Below are positions 56,168 to 64,000 of a stretch of DNA of 64,000 bases, one piece after another. Each line of letters opens with the position of its first letter. The first letter of the stretch is position 1. The translations under genes were made by a program, and so were the position numbers. The stretch is from Marivirga sericea (GTDB lineage: Bacteria > Bacteroidota > Bacteroidia > Cytophagales > Cyclobacteriaceae): NCBI RefSeq assembly GCF_900177665.1, contig NZ_FXAW01000006.1, forward strand, positions 248,001-312,000, written 5' to 3'. The notes under the pieces were generated by a model. That model saw nothing but the letters and a program-made list of their open reading frames with translations. It made no database searches and had not been told where the DNA came from.

Positions 56168-57223
56168 TTGAAAACTATATTAATTACAGGAGGCGCAGGA
56201 TTTATTGGCTCTCATGTTGTGCGACTATTTATTAATCAATATCCTGAATATAAAATCGTCAATCTTGACGCCTTAACTTATGCAGGCAACTTAGAAAATC
56301 TCAAGGATATCGAAGGTAAGCCAAATTATATTTTTGAAAAAGGTGATATCACTGATGAAAATTTTATTTTTGACCTTTTTGAAAAATATGATTTTGATGG
56401 AGTGATCCATTTAGCTGCAGAATCACATGTAGATAGATCCATTAGCAATCCTCTCGAATTTTTGAAAACCAATATTTTTGGCACGGTGACTTTGTTGAAT
56501 GCCGCCAAAGATAAATGGAAAGGTAATTTTGAAAGCAAACGATTTTATCATGTTTCCACTGATGAGGTTTATGGTTCCGTTGACGATGGAGGGTTCTTCA
56601 CTGAAGAAACTTCATACGACCCTCAATCTCCATATTCTGCATCTAAGGCCGGTTCAGATCATTTTGTTAGAGCTTATGCTAATACTTATGGGCTTCCAGT
56701 TGTTATCAGTAATTGCTCAAATAATTACGGGCCAAACCAGTTCCCGGAAAAACTTATACCGCTCTTTATTAATAATATTAGAAATAACAAACCCCTTCCT
56801 GTATACGGAAAAGGGGAAAATATAAGAGATTGGCTTTTTGTAATTGATCATGCTAGAGCCATTGATTTGGTTTATCATAAAGGAAAAAACAAAGAGACTT
56901 ATAATATTGGTGGCTTTAACGAATGGAAAAACCTAGACTTAATCAAGGTTATTTGTAAAACGATGGATAAAAAGCTAGGTAGGAAAGAAGGAGCGTCCGA
57001 AGAGCTAATAACTTATGTAAAAGATCGAGCTGGTCACGATTTGAGGTATGCCATCGATGCAAATAAAATCATGAAAGAGCTGGGATGGGAACCTAGTCTT
57101 CAATTTGAGGAAGGAATTTCCAAAACCATTGATTGGTATCTGGACAATGAAAAATGGCTTAAAAATGTCACTTCGGGTGCCTATCAGCAGTATTATGATG
57201 AAATGTATAAAGAAAGAAACTAG
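56168..57223 (+). CDS. rfbB: dTDP-glucose 4,6-dehydratase
   Basis: A 351-residue extended short-chain dehydrogenase (RmlB) that makes dTDP-4-keto-6-deoxyglucose. The NAD loop is TGGAGFIGSHVV (residues 7-18). The STDEVYGS stretch and the catalytic SPYSASKAGSDHF (Tyr and Lys near 157-161) are present. NCSNNYGPNQFPEKLIP and GENIRDWLFVIDH complete the family. The start is TTG at 56168 because the conserved KTILITGGAG begins directly there. A 93-base spacer with inverted repeats separates it from rfbA. Confidence 0.94.
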   Translation: MKTILITGGAGFIGSHVVRLFINQYPEYKIVNLDALTYAGNLENLKDIEGKPNYIFEKGDITDENFIFDLFEKYDFDGVIHLAAESHVDRSISNPLEFLKTNIFGTVTLLNAAKDKWKGNFESKRFYHVSTDEVYGSVDDGGFFTEETSYDPQSPYSASKAGSDHFVRAYANTYGLPVVISNCSNNYGPNQFPEKLIPLFINNIRNNKPLPVYGKGENIRDWLFVIDHARAIDLVYHKGKNKETYNIGGFNEWKNLDLIKVICKTMDKKLGRKEGASEELITYVKDRAGHDLRYAIDANKIMKELGWEPSLQFEEGISKTIDWYLDNEKWLKNVTSGAYQQYYDEMYKERN

Positions 57224-57226
57224 ACC

Positions 57227-57297
57227 CTAGATATTAGAATCTAGACTCTGAAATTAGGATTTATAAAATATAGAACCAGTCTATAATCTAGGTTCTA
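57227..57297. repeat. Two inverted repeats in the rfbB-rfbA spacer
   Basis: CTAGAT/ATCTAG (57227-57232 with 57239-57244) and TAGAACC/GGTTCTA (57271-57277 with 57291-57297) form two small hairpins in a CTAGA-rich spacer. The lack of a T-tract after either suggests mRNA structure or a repeat relic rather than a terminator. Confidence 0.45.
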
Positions 57298-57316
57298 GCA
57301 TCTAAAAATCTAAACT

Positions 57317-58186
57317 ATGAAAGGAATAATATTAGCAGGAGGGTCAGGAACAAGATTGCACCCATTAACAATTGCATTGAGCAAGCAACTTATGCCGGTT
57401 TACGATAAACCTATGATTTATTACCCGCTATCCACATTAATGCTAGCTGGAATAAATGAGATTTTGATTATTTCAACCCCTGAACATACTGGTCTATTTA
57501 AGCAATTATTAGGAGATGGCGCTCAACTTGGCTGTCACTTTGAGTACGCTGTTCAGGAAAATCCCGAAGGGCTGGCACAAGCCTTTATTATAGGTGAAGA
57601 TTTTGTGGGAGATGATGATGTAGCACTGATTTTAGGGGATAATATCTTTTATGGTTCTGGAATGTCTACGTTATTACAATCAAATAAGAAACCGGAGGGT
57701 GGAATAGTGTATGCCTATCATGTGCATGATCCTGAACGATATGGAGTGGTGGAATTTAATGAAAATGGGAAAGCAATTTCTATTGAAGAAAAACCCCAAA
57801 AGCCAAAATCGTCTTTTGCTGTTCCTGGCATCTATTTTTATGACAACAGAGTGATTGATATTGCTAAAAATATTAAGCCTAGTCCAAGAGGGGAACTTGA
57901 AATCACCGATATCAACAAAAAGTATTTAGAAGAAGGGAAGCTAAAAGTAAGTGTTTTAAACAGGGGAACTGCCTGGCTGGACACCGGAACTTTTGCCTCT
58001 TTAATGCAGGCTTCAGAATTTGTGAAGGTCATTGAAGAACGACAAGGCTTGAAAATTGGCTGCATAGAAGAAGTGGCCTTCAGAATGGGCTTCATTAACA
58101 AATCTCAATTACAAAAGCTTGCAGAGCCATTGGTGAAAAGTGGCTATGGGGAGTACTTGATGCGTTTGATTCGGCAATCAAAATAA
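57317..58186 (+). CDS. rfbA: Glucose-1-phosphate thymidylyltransferase
   Basis: A 289-residue nucleotidyltransferase (RmlA) joining dTTP and glucose-1-phosphate into dTDP-glucose. The nucleotide loop is [13 protein letters not shown] (residues 6-18). [28 protein letters not shown] (metal Asp) and [11 protein letters not shown] follow. With RfbB and RfbC it supplies dTDP-4-keto-L-rhamnose; the final reductase RfbD is not in the window, so the end sugar could be rhamnose or another 6-deoxy sugar. Confidence 0.95.
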   Translation: MKGIILAGGSGTRLHPLTIALSKQLMPVYDKPMIYYPLSTLMLAGINEILIISTPEHTGLFKQLLGDGAQLGCHFEYAVQENPEGLAQAFIIGEDFVGDDDVALILGDNIFYGSGMSTLLQSNKKPEGGIVYAYHVHDPERYGVVEFNENGKAISIEEKPQKPKSSFAVPGIYFYDNRVIDIAKNIKPSPRGELEITDINKKYLEEGKLKVSVLNRGTAWLDTGTFASLMQASEFVKVIEERQGLKIGCIEEVAFRMGFINKSQLQKLAEPLVKSGYGEYLMRLIRQSK

Positions 58187-58308
58187 CTGTTCCTATAATC
58201 AACTTCTCAAAGCTTCTTGTATGTTATTGTTGCATCATTTACTATTTGGCGCTTAGCAAAAGAACTTTTAAAAAGGTGGGCCGTAAGTACTGGCTTTCCC
58301 ACTTACTC

Positions 58309-60057
58309 ATGGCACAAGAACAAAATCCCTCAAAAACTACTTTAGCTTCAGCCTTTAAAACAATTATTTGGCCAAGGAGGAAATATATTCTCATTGGTTT
58401 GGTTCTCATCATAATCAGTAGAGCCGCTTCATTAGTTTTGCCCGGCTCGAGCAAAATTTTGGTAGATGAAATAGTGCCAAATGGCGACCTGCAAATGCTT
58501 AAGTATTTAATTTTTGCTGTAGTAGGTGCAATTGTAGTTCAGGCAGTAACTTCCTTCGCTTTGACACAAATCCTGAGCGTGGAAGCGCAAAATCTAATCG
58601 CTCAACTCCGGTCAAAAGTTCAGTCTCATATCTTAAAATTACCAATTCGCTACTTTGACAATGCCAAAACCGGAGAATTGGTTTCCAGAATAATGACTGA
58701 TGTAGAAGGTGTTAGGAACTTGGTAGGTACTGGACTAGCTCAAATGGTGGGTGGAATACTAACATCCATTGTCTGCTTGATAATTCTAATCACCATTAGT
58801 CCAATGATGACACTTTATGTCCTTGTTCCAGTCGCTATTTTCGGTTTTATTTCTTTAAAAGCATTCGGAAGAATTCGCCCCATCTTTAGAGAAAGAGGAA
58901 AAATCAATGCAGACGTTACAGGAAGGCTAACAGAGACCTTAGGCGGCATAAGGGTAATAAAAGGGTTCAATGCAGAGCTTCAGGAAATTAGGGTCTTCGC
59001 AGAAGGAGTTGATAAATTATTCAAAAATATTAAATCCAGTTTAACAGCAACTAGCTTAATCACTAGTTCTGCCACATTACTTTTAGGCTTAGCATCAGCA
59101 GGTATTATGGGGATAGGAGGGTGGATGATTATGAATGATCAACTGACTTTTGGTGACTTTCTAGCTTTCACGCTCTATCTCGGCTTTATGATTGCTCCTA
59201 TCGTTCAAATGAGCAACATTGGTAGTCAACTAACAGAAGCTTTCGCAGGACTAGACAGGACCGAGGAGATTATGAATACGCCCGTGGAAACCGATAATCC
59301 AAACAGAACAATCGAATTGAAGGATGTTAAGGGCCAAATAGAATTTCGAAACGTATCCTTCGCTTATGAAGAAGATAAAGATGTAGTCAGAAATATCAGT
59401 TTTGAGGCATTACCTGGTTCAGTTACAGCTTTTGTTGGTACTTCAGGCTCTGGTAAAAGCACAATCTCCGGCTTAGTATCTTCTTTTTTAAATCCTGATG
59501 AGGGTGAAATATTAGTGGACGGTCATGATTTACAGAAAATAACCTTGCAAAGTTATAGAAGCAAATTAGGCGTAGTCTTGCAAGAAGATTTCCTATTTGA
59601 AGGTACGATAAAAGAAAATATTCTATTTCCACGGCCTGCTGCAACGGAGGCAGAATTAATGAATGCGGTTAAATCCGCCTATGTTCATCAATTTACAGAT
59701 AAGTTTGAAGACGGTTTGGACACACAAATCGGAGAGCGAGGCGTAAAACTTTCTGGTGGTCAACAACAAAGAATTGCAATTGCAAGAGCCATCTTAGCTG
59801 ATCCTAAAATATTAATTCTGGATGAGGCAACCTCTAATTTAGATACTGAAAGCGAGCATTTTATACAATCGAGTTTGAAAGAATTAATGAAAGGAAAAAC
59901 AACTTTCGTAATTGCACACCGACTAAGCACCATTAGACAGGCAGATCAAATCTTAGTGATTGAGGATGGGAAAATTGCGGAAAAAGGTCAGCATGATGAA
60001 TTAATAGATAAGAAAGGGAGATATTTTGACCTTTATACATATCAGGCAAGAATCTGA
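58309..60057 (+). CDS. ABC transporter, fused permease and ATPase (MsbA-like)
   Basis: A 582-residue half-transporter exporter. Six helices lie in residues about 1-300. The ATPase has Walker A FVGTSGSGKSTIS (near 380), signature LSGGQQQRIAIARAIL (near 480), Walker B ILILDEATSNLD and the H-loop IAHRLST. MsbA-type proteins flip lipid A or other lipids. The start MAQEQNPSK (58309) is preferred; a TTG at 58246 would add 21 residues. Its position after rfbA is compatible with export of a glycolipid or polysaccharide precursor, but a general lipid role is equally likely. Confidence 0.88.
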   Translation: MAQEQNPSKTTLASAFKTIIWPRRKYILIGLVLIIISRAASLVLPGSSKILVDEIVPNGDLQMLKYLIFAVVGAIVVQAVTSFALTQILSVEAQNLIAQLRSKVQSHILKLPIRYFDNAKTGELVSRIMTDVEGVRNLVGTGLAQMVGGILTSIVCLIILITISPMMTLYVLVPVAIFGFISLKAFGRIRPIFRERGKINADVTGRLTETLGGIRVIKGFNAELQEIRVFAEGVDKLFKNIKSSLTATSLITSSATLLLGLASAGIMGIGGWMIMNDQLTFGDFLAFTLYLGFMIAPIVQMSNIGSQLTEAFAGLDRTEEIMNTPVETDNPNRTIELKDVKGQIEFRNVSFAYEEDKDVVRNISFEALPGSVTAFVGTSGSGKSTISGLVSSFLNPDEGEILVDGHDLQKITLQSYRSKLGVVLQEDFLFEGTIKENILFPRPAATEAELMNAVKSAYVHQFTDKFEDGLDTQIGERGVKLSGGQQQRIAIARAILADPKILILDEATSNLDTESEHFIQSSLKELMKGKTTFVIAHRLSTIRQADQILVIEDGKIAEKGQHDELIDKKGRYFDLYTYQARI

Positions 60058-60289
60058 TTTCGGAAATCGTGTCTTTTTTTTACCTATGTATTAAAAATCC
60101 TATATTCTCAAGAAAGCCCTTTGCAATAATTAAAAATTTAAACATTTACGTACTTTTGCGAACATATTTAATCAAAAACTACTGTAGGTTTTAAGACCGA
60201 ATCCAAAGTATTTTAGATCAACCCCATAAATTGTATTAAATATTACGCATCTGAATTTCTTTGATTTAGCTTGTCCAAACCTCACTAGT

Positions 60290-60297
60290 TATATTTG
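60290..60297 (+). promoter_or_regulatory. TAnnTTTG box before a 39-codon frame
   Basis: TATATTTG ends 4 bases before the ATG of the short frame at 60302. It supports expression there, but as a near-leaderless message. A TTG at 60271-60273 is 16 bases upstream, close to the usual -33 spacing. Confidence 0.35.
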
Positions 60298-60301
60298 ATG
60301 C

Positions 60302-60421
60302 ATGATTTCGAATATATTTAGAACATTAAAAAACTCAAGACTTAATGACAATATCATTAAGGGAGTTATATTCATTCTCCTCTTTTTAGGAATGTTGATT
60401 AAATCTTTCATGAATAGTTAG
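60302..60421 (+). CDS. Possible 39-residue single-helix membrane peptide
   Basis: An ATG-to-TAG frame encoding a basic/amphipathic N-terminus (MISNIFRTLKNSRLNDN) and one hydrophobic helix (GVIFILLFLGMLI) followed by KSFMNS. It resembles small membrane proteins or type I toxin-like peptides in shape only. The adjacent promoter-like box is the main support. There is no homology I recognise. Confidence 0.35.
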   Translation: MISNIFRTLKNSRLNDNIIKGVIFILLFLGMLIKSFMNS

Positions 60422-60499
60422 AGCTTTCAAGTTTAACAAGCAATATCGTCTTTGGCATATTTTTTGGTTAGTTTTACTTAATCAATAAAACACATAGCC

Positions 60500-61072
60500 A
60501 TGAAAAGACTATTCAATTTAATTCTCGCAATAAACTTAATATTTTTAGGAAGTTGTTCATTCAACGGTCAAGATGGTGCACCAGGCCCGCAAGGCCCCAG
60601 AGGACCTCAAGGACCAGCAGGACAAAATGGCCAGGATGGTCAAGAAGCATTCGTATTCGAATATGTTGACTTAACATTTTCTTCAGGAAACGAATACAGT
60701 TTACTTTTAGAACTACCCAATGATTTTGAAATGCTGGAATCCGATGTAGTGTTGGTTTATTTTCTATATGATTATTTCGAAGATGAAGACCTTGATTTAT
60801 GGAGAGCATTGCCTCAAACCGAATTCACAGATTTCGGAACTTTAATCTACAACTACGATTTCACCCGATTTGATGTAAATCTATTTATGGATGGCAATTT
60901 TGATCTAAATCTTCTGGGAGCTAGGTTTACTGATAATTGGATTGCCAGAGTAGTAGTAGTGCCTGGCCAATTCACAAATAGTAGAGCCACAAATCCTGTT
61001 GATTATAAAGACTATAATGCTGTCATTGAATACTACAATATTAGTGAAGAACATGTAGTTACTGTCAAATAA
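60500..61072 (+). CDS. Collagen-like repeat lipoprotein
   Basis: A 190-residue lipoprotein with signal ending IFLGSC (Cys at 19). Residues about 23-49 form nine uninterrupted Gly-X-Y triplets rich in Pro and Gln (GPQGPRGPQGPAG core). Such a stretch can form a short collagen triple helix. The C-terminal 140 residues are acidic and strand-rich, with VNLFMDGNFDLNLL, and have no recognised domain. It is probably trimeric and surface exposed. It is followed by a strong terminator, so it is a single-gene unit. Confidence 0.8.
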   Translation: MKRLFNLILAINLIFLGSCSFNGQDGAPGPQGPRGPQGPAGQNGQDGQEAFVFEYVDLTFSSGNEYSLLLELPNDFEMLESDVVLVYFLYDYFEDEDLDLWRALPQTEFTDFGTLIYNYDFTRFDVNLFMDGNFDLNLLGARFTDNWIARVVVVPGQFTNSRATNPVDYKDYNAVIEYYNISEEHVVTVK

Positions 61073-61095
61073 TTTAATGTTCATGGTATTCTGTC

Positions 61096-61121
61096 GGGTA
61101 AGTCAAAAATTTGACTTACCC
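61096..61121 (+). terminator. Terminator of the collagen-like gene
   Basis: GGGTAAGTCAAA (61096-61107) and TTTGACTTACCC (61110-61121) are perfect 12-base arms with a 2-base centre, followed by a T-rich stretch. Confidence 0.75.
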
Positions 61122-61189
61122 TTTATCTTATAATTATACATCTTTAACCGTTGAGGCTTGTAATTGATCTAAAAGCTAAGCAAAAAACG

Positions 61190-61277
61190 CTTGCTTTTTA
61201 TTAGTAAACTTACATCTATATATTTGATTGCCCCCCTCGGATACGTATAAAATTCGGGGCTTTCGATAAAAAGCAAG
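61190..61277. promoter_or_regulatory. Nested inverted repeat upstream of terC
   Basis: A perfect 12-base outer repeat (CTTGCTTTTTAT at 61190-61201 and ATAAAAAGCAAG at 61266-61277) encloses an inner GCCCC (61230-61234) / GGGGC (61256-61260) stem. The element ends 73 bases before the terC ATG. A TATATTTG promoter-like box (61219-61226) lies inside it. It could be a cis-regulatory leader RNA, a DNA cruciform or operator, or overlapping terminators (AAGCAA/TTGCTT also pairs locally). Confidence 0.45.
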
Positions 61278-61350
61278 TTATTTTCTTTAGAAAACTTAAT
61301 TAAAAGTTACAAATAAATTATCTTTCGGATTAATTGGGGTCAATCAATAT

Positions 61351-62319
61351 ATGGACGGCATTCTAAGCTTTTTTGATAATACGGAACACATACTCTACAC
61401 TGTTTTCGCTGCAGTTATTATCATCTTTCTCATTTTTGACTTGGGATTCTTCAATAGAGATGCAAAAAAAGTATCTCTACGGTCTGCTACTTATCAATCA
61501 ATCTTTTGGATAGTGATCTCGGTAGCCTTTGGCTATTTGATATATAAGTTTTATGGCGGCAGTGTAGTGATGCTAGAATATTTCTCAGCGTACGTGGCGG
61601 AGTACGCCTTATCAGTAGATAATATTTTTGTCATCCTACTCATCTTAAGATATTTTAAAGTCGAAGAAAACCTATATCATAAGATACTATTTTGGGGTGT
61701 TTTAGGAGCCATCCTGTTTCGTGCAATTTTTATATTTTTAGGTGCTTACCTCGTAGACCAGTTTCATTGGATTCTCTATATATTTGGGGCCTTTTTAGTA
61801 TATAGTGGTGTAAAAATATTCTTCCAAAAATCGGAAGATGACCTTGACCCTGAAAAAAATGTGATCATTCAGTTTGCAAGAAAATATCTTAAAATCACGA
61901 AAGGTAATTTCAGTGGTAAATTTATAATCAGAAGGGGAAATATGATTTTATTTACCCCTTTGTTCTTAGTCATACTGTTAGTAGAATCAACGGACTTAAT
62001 ATTTGCAGTGGATTCCATACCTGCGGTATTTGCGATTACTCAAAATGAATTCATTTTATATACCTCCAATATTTTTGCTATACTAGGTTTACGAGCTAAA
62101 TTTTTCTTGCTTGCTGGCATTATTGATAAATTCTATCTTCTACAAAAAGGGCTCTCTTTTATATTAATTTTTATTGGAGCAAAAATGCTCTTAGAATTTG
62201 TGCATATCCACATCAATACTCTAGTCTCCTTTAGCGTGATATTCTCAACTCTACTACTTTCCATCTTGCTCTCATTAGTTATTCCACCAAGGAAAAATTC
62301 CAAAGATTTGGTTCCTTAA
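61351..62319 (+). CDS. TerC/Alx family membrane protein
   Basis: A 322-residue integral membrane protein of the TerC family with about nine helices. Acidic intramembrane motifs are EYALSVDNIFVILLI (near residues 83-97) and VESTDLIFAVDSIPAVFAIT (near 211-230). FDLGFFNRDAKKVSLRSA near 30-47 is also typical. Family members (Alx, MeeF/MeeY, TerC) act in manganese export or in metallation of exported proteins, and some in tellurite resistance. The structured upstream region suggests cis regulation. No other ter genes are adjacent. Confidence 0.87.
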   Translation: MDGILSFFDNTEHILYTVFAAVIIIFLIFDLGFFNRDAKKVSLRSATYQSIFWIVISVAFGYLIYKFYGGSVVMLEYFSAYVAEYALSVDNIFVILLILRYFKVEENLYHKILFWGVLGAILFRAIFIFLGAYLVDQFHWILYIFGAFLVYSGVKIFFQKSEDDLDPEKNVIIQFARKYLKITKGNFSGKFIIRRGNMILFTPLFLVILLVESTDLIFAVDSIPAVFAITQNEFILYTSNIFAILGLRAKFFLLAGIIDKFYLLQKGLSFILIFIGAKMLLEFVHIHINTLVSFSVIFSTLLLSILLSLVIPPRKNSKDLVP

Positions 62320-62373
62320 GCGATACGATATCTAAAGCTAAAGACTTATGAACTGATCATGAACTAATATCAG

Positions 62374-63627
62374 TTAATCTTGGAAATCAACAGGAAGTAT
62401 ACTTTTTGGCAATAGTTTAAGCAAAACAGGTAAGGTTAAGAATGAAGCAGGCAGTTCTATTATTACAAATGCTGGAATTGAATTTAAAATATCGATCAAT
62501 TTCACTCTGACTAATTCCTTTTCTTCATCGCTTAAAGGCTGCGCTTTAAACTTTTCAAGCAAATGCCATAGCTCACTGCTCTCTCTAATTTCTTGCCCAA
62601 TGCTTACCCTATTTTTTTTGAGAACAGAAGCTATCCTTTGAAGAATTGTTTCGCTAATAACTTGAAATGAATGCTTATTTTGCAGAAAATATACTTCTTT
62701 CCAATTTTCTATTACAAATGATTCAATGGCTATTAAACTAATATCTAGCTCTTCCTCTGAAATCCCTAATCGTTGCGCCAATTCTGTTAAAAAAGCTCGT
62801 TCTTCAATGCTTATAACTTTATCTGCCCAAATCATTAAAATAGCCAGTTCCAGCACGTACTTCTTCAGCAACCATGTATCTGCTTGTCTCAAATCAATTT
62901 GATCTAACGTAACTCCATCTTTAAAAGCCTCTTTTGCTAGTTTGCTTTGGGCCTTCGATAAATTAGCAGAGCTTAAAAAATTGAAAAACATATTACGCTC
63001 TTCTCTAGCAATAATTTGATTGGCATGGGCGGCAGCAGCTATCACCTTCAAAAGCAAAATTTTCATAGCGTCCTTGTGCCATTTTATGTTGTGAAAATTC
63101 CCAGCACGCCATTCCCCAAAATAATAAGTGTCTAAAAAAAGTAGGCTATTTTGAAAGAGACTAGCCCAATAATTATCCCAACGAGACTTTAAAAACAACC
63201 TTCTATGAAGTACCTGTTCAGTAAATCTAACATCCTCTACCCTAGGCCTATTAAAAAACAGCAGTTTCTTTTTATTTATACTAGGATCTAAAATTGAATA
63301 AAATCTACCAATAGATTGGCTCGTCTCCAAATAATAATCCTTCCAATCACTTTCTCTTTGCGGTAGACTTACCTGCTTTAGTCTGGCACTATGTATAAAG
63401 CTCTCTAGCAGTACGATTTTCATCTTCCCTAAGCTATTCCATCTTTGTTCTTTCGGATGCCTAAGGCCTGGAGCATGAATAGGATGACCATAAATCAAAC
63501 CAGTAGGTTGAATTAATTTGTATAATAGATTATCCTGATCTTGAATTTGATATTGGTTCAGATCGATCGGATACGGACTCCTGAATTTGATATACTCTTT
63601 TAGCCAACCTTTTTCAGCAGGATTCAT
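62374..63627 (-). CDS. LETM1-related, TerB-like helical protein
   Basis: A 417-residue protein without a signal peptide. Residues about 185-300 resemble a TerB-like helical domain: LLLKVIAAAAHANQIIAREERNMFFNFL and LAILMIWADKVISIEERAFLTELAQRLGI each carry the acidic TerB pattern (D/E at helix ends). The C-terminal 50 residues (LSDEEKELVRVKLIDILNSIP, then FLTLPVLLKLLPKSILP) match the LETM1-like end seen in Bacteroidota proteins called LETM1-related biofilm-associated. A role in ion balance or envelope function is inferred only. The next gene on the same strand is gldB. Confidence 0.7.
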   Translation of the reverse strand: MNPAEKGWLKEYIKFRSPYPIDLNQYQIQDQDNLLYKLIQPTGLIYGHPIHAPGLRHPKEQRWNSLGKMKIVLLESFIHSARLKQVSLPQRESDWKDYYLETSQSIGRFYSILDPSINKKKLLFFNRPRVEDVRFTEQVLHRRLFLKSRWDNYWASLFQNSLLFLDTYYFGEWRAGNFHNIKWHKDAMKILLLKVIAAAAHANQIIAREERNMFFNFLSSANLSKAQSKLAKEAFKDGVTLDQIDLRQADTWLLKKYVLELAILMIWADKVISIEERAFLTELAQRLGISEEELDISLIAIESFVIENWKEVYFLQNKHSFQVISETILQRIASVLKKNRVSIGQEIRESSELWHLLEKFKAQPLSDEEKELVRVKLIDILNSIPAFVIIELPASFLTLPVLLKLLPKSILPVDFQD

Positions 63628-63737
63628 ATGGTAGATTTTAGCTTTCTCCTAATTGCTTATAAATTAGCTAATTAATTCTACAATAGAAATTAAGAAATTG
63701 TATTTTTCTATTATTCACTCCTTTGGACGACTAAAAT

Positions 63738-64000
63738 CTAGCCCTTAGGTTTATATTTTGCCTTGCCAAACATCTGTTGTGCATCAGTGTTTTCCATTAA
63801 CTCTTGAACACTGACTTCTGGATTATTTGCCATATAGGACTTTACAATTTGCCAACCTACCCAAATACCTATTCTACCAGGACATTGTTGACTGATTTCA
63901 AAGGTTTTTGGTCTTTCTCCTATGAATTTATTTTTCATAAAGTGACTTGTCTCATATAATAAATCATTTTCTAAGAAATTAGCCCAAATGATATGCTCAT
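63738..64000 (-). CDS. gldB: Gliding motility lipoprotein GldB, C-terminal part (runs off the window)
   Basis: The frame is open from the right edge (first full codon at 63998) to a TAG at 63738, giving 86 residues. An internal Met at 63938 is not the true start, because family-like sequence (EHIIWANFLENDLLYETSHF) continues upstream of it. Downstream, FIGERPKTFEISQQCPGRIGI and VGWQIVKSYMANNPEVSVQEL followed by FGKAKYKPKG match the GldB C-terminus. GldB is a lipoprotein needed for gliding and type IX secretion in Flavobacterium. The N-terminus and lipobox lie outside the window. Confidence 0.75.
   Translation of the reverse strand, partial: EHIIWANFLENDLLYETSHFMKNKFIGERPKTFEISQQCPGRIGIWVGWQIVKSYMANNPEVSVQELMENTDAQQMFGKAKYKPKG

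Larger units (their letters stand above)
60058..60499. other. 442-base region after the ABC transporter gene
   Basis: A T8 run follows a weak GATTT/AAATC hairpin just after the transporter stop (about 60056-60080), possibly a poor terminator. TACTTTTG at 60151-60158 and TATATTTG at 60290-60297 match the -7 consensus. The only plausible gene is the 39-codon frame listed separately. Confidence 0.4.

Noticed and set aside
57227-57297. Terminator between rfbB and rfbA
   Set aside because: The hairpins are short and not followed by a T-tract, and the two genes are expected to be co-expressed.
61141-61350. yybP-ykoY manganese riboswitch upstream of terC
   Set aside because: The location fits the usual gene partner, but I cannot find the conserved internal-loop sequences of that class; only a different nested inverted repeat is present.

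Overview
This is a low-GC, gene-dense chromosomal window from a member of the Bacteroidota. The best guess is a marine, gliding Cytophagales-type organism (Marivirga-like); that placement is an inference from protein character, not a measurement. Pointers are the C-terminus of the gliding lipoprotein GldB at the right edge, a LETM1/TerB-type protein beside it, TAnnTTTG-type -7 promoter boxes, many short Bacteroidota lipoproteins, a Brp/Blh retinal-forming oxygenase and an NhaD-type Na+/H+ antiporter. I see no rRNA, tRNA, CRISPR array, prophage or intact insertion sequence. Genes alternate strand in short operons, and most of the window is core metabolism.

Left part (1-18 kb): NhaD antiporter, hemE, iron-sulfur serine dehydratase, upp plus a Na+/Ca2+ exchanger, an M42-like aminopeptidase plus hpt, adk, ridA plus a small membrane protein, a 3-hydroxyacyl-CoA-dehydrogenase-like protein and glutamate dehydrogenase. 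Next come a secreted amidohydrolase split by a single in-frame stop, a pair of REP-like hairpins, a membrane-anchored MutS-family ATPase, Brp/Blh, a GreA-like protein and a catabolic threonine dehydratase.

Middle (18-36 kb): a lipase-like lipoprotein, then a signalling group (receiver, CxxCH heme lipoprotein, HAMP-GAF-PAS sensor and YfiR), prfA with an overlapping beta-helix lipoprotein, GH97, a geranylgeranyl-reductase-family flavoprotein, and an RND exporter-ileS-lspA operon.

Right part (36-64 kb): a cysteine-desulfurase-like enzyme, TPR and carboxypeptidase-regulatory-domain proteins, an MtfA/GH15 pair, two M28-family enzymes, SIMPL, MaoC, and a UbiA prenyltransferase. Upstream of the last, where I would expect a KdsC-like HAD gene, lies a gene remnant. 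A ccmBC-D-E-F cytochrome c maturation operon follows, with a CxxxY-type CcmE. Then come the dTDP-sugar genes (rfbC, rfbB, rfbA) around an inverted Wzz-like gene, an MsbA-like ABC exporter, a collagen-like lipoprotein, TerC behind a nested inverted repeat, a LETM1/TerB protein and gldB.

Nothing here looks like a complete novel mobile or defence system. The most interesting items are the stop-interrupted amidohydrolase, the YfiR/heme/HAMP-GAF-PAS cassette, the Cys-type CcmE, the REP hairpin pair, the structured region upstream of terC, and several short genes and gene relics in the intergenic gaps.
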